Assembly (NCBI GenBank): GCA_017476305.1
Contig: JAFVAA010000154.1
Location: 1-8,256, forward strand
Direction: 5' to 3'
Length of the DNA: 8,256 bases
Origin: Lachnospiraceae bacterium
GTDB lineage: Bacteria > Bacillota > Clostridia > Lachnospirales > Lachnospiraceae
Numbering within the stretch: the stretch's first letter is position 1; each line of letters starts with the position of its first letter. Position numbers and translations under genes: made by a program. The notes under the pieces are model-generated. The model searched no databases. It was not told where the DNA came from and saw only the letters and a list, made by a program, of their open reading frames with translations. Shown one piece after another: positions 5,701-8,256 of the stretch.

Positions 5701-7362
5701 ATGATTCAAAATCCGATATTGCCGGGGTTTCATCCGGATCCGTGTATTGCCAGGCGTGGCGAAGATTTTTATATTTGTGTATCTTCTTTTGAGTGGATGC
5801 CGGGACTTCCCGTGTATCATTCGAGGGATTTGAAACATTGGGAGCTGGTTACGAATATCATTACTTCGGAAAGACAGGCGGAGCTTCGAAAGCTGCCTGC
5901 TTCGAAAGGGATTTGGGCACCGAGTCTGACCTGGTGTGAAGAGGATGGTCTGTTTTACATTGTCTATGGGATTATGAATTCTATGGATGGCAGGTATTTT
6001 GACATTGATAATTTTTTGATGACAGCACCGGAAATATGCGGTCTCTGGAGCGAGCCGGTCTATCTGCACTCTGCCGGATTTGATGCGAGTATGCTGCATG
6101 ATGGGGAGAAAAAGTATATCGTTTCTTTGGAATGGGAGACGAGGGAAGGCTACCAGAAGCCGGGTGGCATCTGCCTGTGCGAATATGATCCTGTGAAAAA
6201 GAAGGTAAAAGATTATCCGAAAAGGATCTCTATGGGGGCTACGAAGAGGGGATGTTTAGAGGCACCACATCTGACAAAACATGAGGGAAAATATTATCTG
6301 ATGTGTGCGGAGGGCGATACGGGGTACTATCATGCTGTGACGATGCAGAGAGCAGAAGCACCCTTTGGACCGTATGTATCTGACCCGGAAAATCCGATTC
6401 TTACATCAAATGAAGCAGAGAATGATGAGAGGGCAGATACGGATCATTTAAAACCAAGATATTTTTCACCGGATGCTCCGCTACAGAAGTGTGGACATGG
6501 AAGCTATACTGATACCGGAAGGGGAGAGGCCTGTCTGGTGCATCTGTGTTCCAGGCCGTTTACTCCGGAGCTTCGCTGTACTCTGGGAAGAGAAAGTGCT
6601 ATCCAGAAAATGAGATGGACGGAGGACGGCTGGCTTCGTATGGCAGATGGAGGAAGGATTGCGAAAAAGGAGGTAGAAGAGCCGGATATTCCAGAGTGGA
6701 TACCGGAAGAGAACAGTCTTTCTTTGGTATTTCCGGAACGAACGCTTTTTGATGATTTTAAGGAGGAAACGCTTCCGATTTTTTACTATGCACCGAGAAT
6801 TCTGCCGGAAACCTTCGCTTCATTAAAAGAAAGACCGGATTATATCAGGATACGGGGACAGGAGGCACCGACCTCTAAAAATCGTGTCAGTTTTTTAGCG
6901 AGGAAGCTCACCGGTCTTTCCTGTACCCTGACGACGAAAATGGATTTTTTCCCGGAACGCTATCAGCATAGTGCGGGGCTGATGCTTTATTATGATAATT
7001 TGGATTTTCTCTATCTGAGAAAATATTTTAGTGAGACACTGGGAAAGAGTGCCCTGGCTATTCTGCAGATGGAAAATGGCGAAAAGACGGAGCATTTGGA
7101 AACACGTATTCCGGTAGAGGAACGGGAAATCTATCTCCGTCTGAAAATCCGGGAAAGAAGTGTGCAGTTTTCCTACGGATTTGACGGAGAAGCCTTTGAA
7201 AAGATAGGAGAATGTTTTGATATTTCAAAGCTTTCGGATGAATTCTGCAGCGAAGGGGAGTTTACCGGAACGATGGCAGGACTCCTCGTCTGCGACAGGC
7301 TGTTTCATAAAAAGTATGCGGATTTTGATTTCTTTGAATATAAAGTAGAGGAGGAAGGGTGA
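5701..7362 (+). CDS. GH43 (subfamily 11-like) beta-xylosidase / alpha-L-arabinofuranosidase, cytoplasmic
   Basis: Encodes 553 residues, the usual size for XynB-type GH43 enzymes with two domains. The five-bladed propeller spans about 1-320. It holds all three catalytic acids at positions almost the same as in the Selenomonas beta-xylosidase (D14, D127, E186): base D13 in NPILPGFHPDP, pKa-tuning D128 in GFDASM, and acid E187 in GCLEAPHL. The SSFEWMPGLPVYHSRDLKHW stretch (28-47) and GHGSYTDTGRGE (265-276) followed by VHLCSRP and LGRESAIQ are also subfamily hallmarks. A beta-sandwich domain (about 340-550, GH43_C2 type) closes the protein; in relatives it shapes the active-site entrance. There is no signal peptide. 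It should release terminal xylose, or arabinofuranose as a side activity, from short imported oligosaccharides by inversion. Its stop codon shares one base with the next start, so translation of the pair is coupled. Confidence 0.93.
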   Translation: MIQNPILPGFHPDPCIARRGEDFYICVSSFEWMPGLPVYHSRDLKHWELVTNIITSERQAELRKLPASKGIWAPSLTWCEEDGLFYIVYGIMNSMDGRYFDIDNFLMTAPEICGLWSEPVYLHSAGFDASMLHDGEKKYIVSLEWETREGYQKPGGICLCEYDPVKKKVKDYPKRISMGATKRGCLEAPHLTKHEGKYYLMCAEGDTGYYHAVTMQRAEAPFGPYVSDPENPILTSNEAENDERADTDHLKPRYFSPDAPLQKCGHGSYTDTGRGEACLVHLCSRPFTPELRCTLGRESAIQKMRWTEDGWLRMADGGRIAKKEVEEPDIPEWIPEENSLSLVFPERTLFDDFKEETLPIFYYAPRILPETFASLKERPDYIRIRGQEAPTSKNRVSFLARKLTGLSCTLTTKMDFFPERYQHSAGLMLYYDNLDFLYLRKYFSETLGKSALAILQMENGEKTEHLETRIPVEEREIYLRLKIRERSVQFSYGFDGEAFEKIGECFDISKLSDEFCSEGEFTGTMAGLLVCDRLFHKKYADFDFFEYKVEEEG

Positions 7363-8256
7363 TGGGGAAGGGACTGATGTTTGGCTGTGCATACTATCCG
7401 GAGTATTTGCCAGAGGAGCTTTTAGCAAGCAGACCGGAGACAGATATTTCCTGGATGAAAGAAGGCGGTATGAATGAAATCCGGATCGCGGAATCTACCT
7501 GGAGTACATGGGAACCGGAGGATGGTGTATTTGATTTTTCGATTTTACATCAGACTTTAGACCTATGTGAAAAGTATGAAATGGATGTGATCATCGGGAC
7601 ACCGACCTATGCCGTTCCGCCCTGGCTGGTAAAAAAGGAGCCGGAAATCCAGGTGGAAACAAAGGATGGGAAGATTCCCTATGGTCACAGGCAGTCCATG
7701 GACATCTTTCATCCGGTGTATCGTTTTCATGCGGAAAGGATCATAAGAAAGCTCTGTGAGGAGGTACAGAACAGGACTTGTGTGATCGGGTTTCAGTTAG
7801 ATAATGAAACGAAGCATTATGATACGGTTTCTAAGTATGCCCAGGAAGCTTTTGTCAAATATTTAAGGGAACAGTTTGGAGATACGCAGCAATTAAATGA
7901 TGCGTTCGGACTTGCCTATTGGAGCAATGGAATCGGCAGGTGGGAGGATTTTCCGGATGTGCGGGGAACGATCAATGCTTCTCTGGCGGTAGCGTTCGAT
8001 CGTTTCAGGCGCAGGGCGGCTGCGGATTTTCTGTCATGGCAGAGAAAAATCGTTGATGAATACCGGACTCCGGAGCAGTTTGTCACGCAGAATTTTGATT
8101 TTGGATGGAGAAAAGTGGGGGAGCCAAATGATCCGGAAGGATTTTCTTATGGAATACAGGATGGAATCAGCCATCTGGAGGGAGACAGGGCACTGACGCT
8201 AAGTGGCGTGGATATCTATCATCCTGGTCAGAGTGCGCTGACCGGGGAGGACATCG
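7362..8256 (+). CDS. GH42-like beta-galactosidase, N-terminal part (runs off window end)
   Basis: Starts at the ATG of 7362-7364, whose A is also the last base of the GH43 stop; AGGAGG (7349-7354) lies 7 bases upstream. The 298 codons visible remain open to the window edge. The translation begins MGKGLMFGCAYYPEYLPEEL, typical of GH42, then has a RIAESTWSTWEPEDGVFDFS strand, a GTPTYAVPPWLVKKEPEI segment and a GFQLDNE motif in which N148-E149 should be the acid/base pair. Conserved FGLAYWSN, SLAVAFDRFRRR and QFVTQNFDFGWR pieces follow. The nucleophile glutamate of this family lies just past residue 300, so it is not seen here, nor are the trimerisation and C-terminal domains. No signal peptide: a cytoplasmic enzyme removing terminal beta-galactose (GH42 can also hydrolyse alpha-L-arabinopyranosides). 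GH42 relatives in other clan-A families cannot be excluded from a partial sequence. Confidence 0.88.
   Translation, partial: MGKGLMFGCAYYPEYLPEELLASRPETDISWMKEGGMNEIRIAESTWSTWEPEDGVFDFSILHQTLDLCEKYEMDVIIGTPTYAVPPWLVKKEPEIQVETKDGKIPYGHRQSMDIFHPVYRFHAERIIRKLCEEVQNRTCVIGFQLDNETKHYDTVSKYAQEAFVKYLREQFGDTQQLNDAFGLAYWSNGIGRWEDFPDVRGTINASLAVAFDRFRRRAAADFLSWQRKIVDEYRTPEQFVTQNFDFGWRKVGEPNDPEGFSYGIQDGISHLEGDRALTLSGVDIYHPGQSALTGEDI

Noticed and set aside
5548..6099. Open frame of 183 codons on the - strand
   Set aside because: It lies across the GH5/GH43 junction opposite two well-supported genes, its composition is that of an antisense shadow, and it has no recognisable motif.

Overview
The window looks like chromosomal DNA of a Gram-positive Clostridia member, most likely Lachnospiraceae. 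The reasons are the strong AAGGAGG-type ribosome binding sites, a diacyl-lipoprotein solute-binding protein, an LplABC/YtcP-type sugar importer, a YesL-like (DUF624) membrane protein, and cytoplasmic glycoside hydrolases without signal peptides. All recognisable genes lie on the + strand. I see no tRNA, rRNA, CRISPR array, insertion sequence or phage gene, and no gene-free stretch longer than about 195 bp.

Transport half (1-2623): the last 18 codons of a first ABC permease, a complete second permease (72-986) and a lipoprotein sugar-binding protein (1076-2623). This is an importer of the carbohydrate-uptake (CUT1) type. No ATPase gene is visible. Many Firmicutes importers of this kind share a general MsmX/MsmK-type ATPase, but the window is cut upstream.

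Junction (2624-2816): six head-to-tail copies of a 13-bp AT-rich repeat, then a strong intrinsic terminator hairpin with a T tract, only 21 bp before the next start codon. It probably sets the ratio between the abundant binding protein and the genes after it.

Accessory membrane half (2817-4345): a single-pass membrane protein whose outer part resembles a shortened sugar-binding protein, and a multi-pass YesL-like DUF624 protein. Both have unknown molecular function and probably belong with the transporter.

Enzyme half (4472-8256): three glycoside hydrolases in series. They are a GH5 enzyme of the exo-beta-1,3-glucanase type, a GH43 subfamily-11-like beta-xylosidase/alpha-L-arabinofuranosidase, and a GH42-like beta-galactosidase cut off by the window end. 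The GH43 stop and GH42 start share one base. None has a signal peptide, so they should act in the cytoplasm on imported oligosaccharides. The combined picture is a Gram-positive polysaccharide-utilisation locus for a beta-linked oligosaccharide or mixed plant/fungal glycan. The families are known. The less understood parts are the anchored binding-protein-like gene, its DUF624 neighbour, the repeat/terminator junction and the actual substrate.
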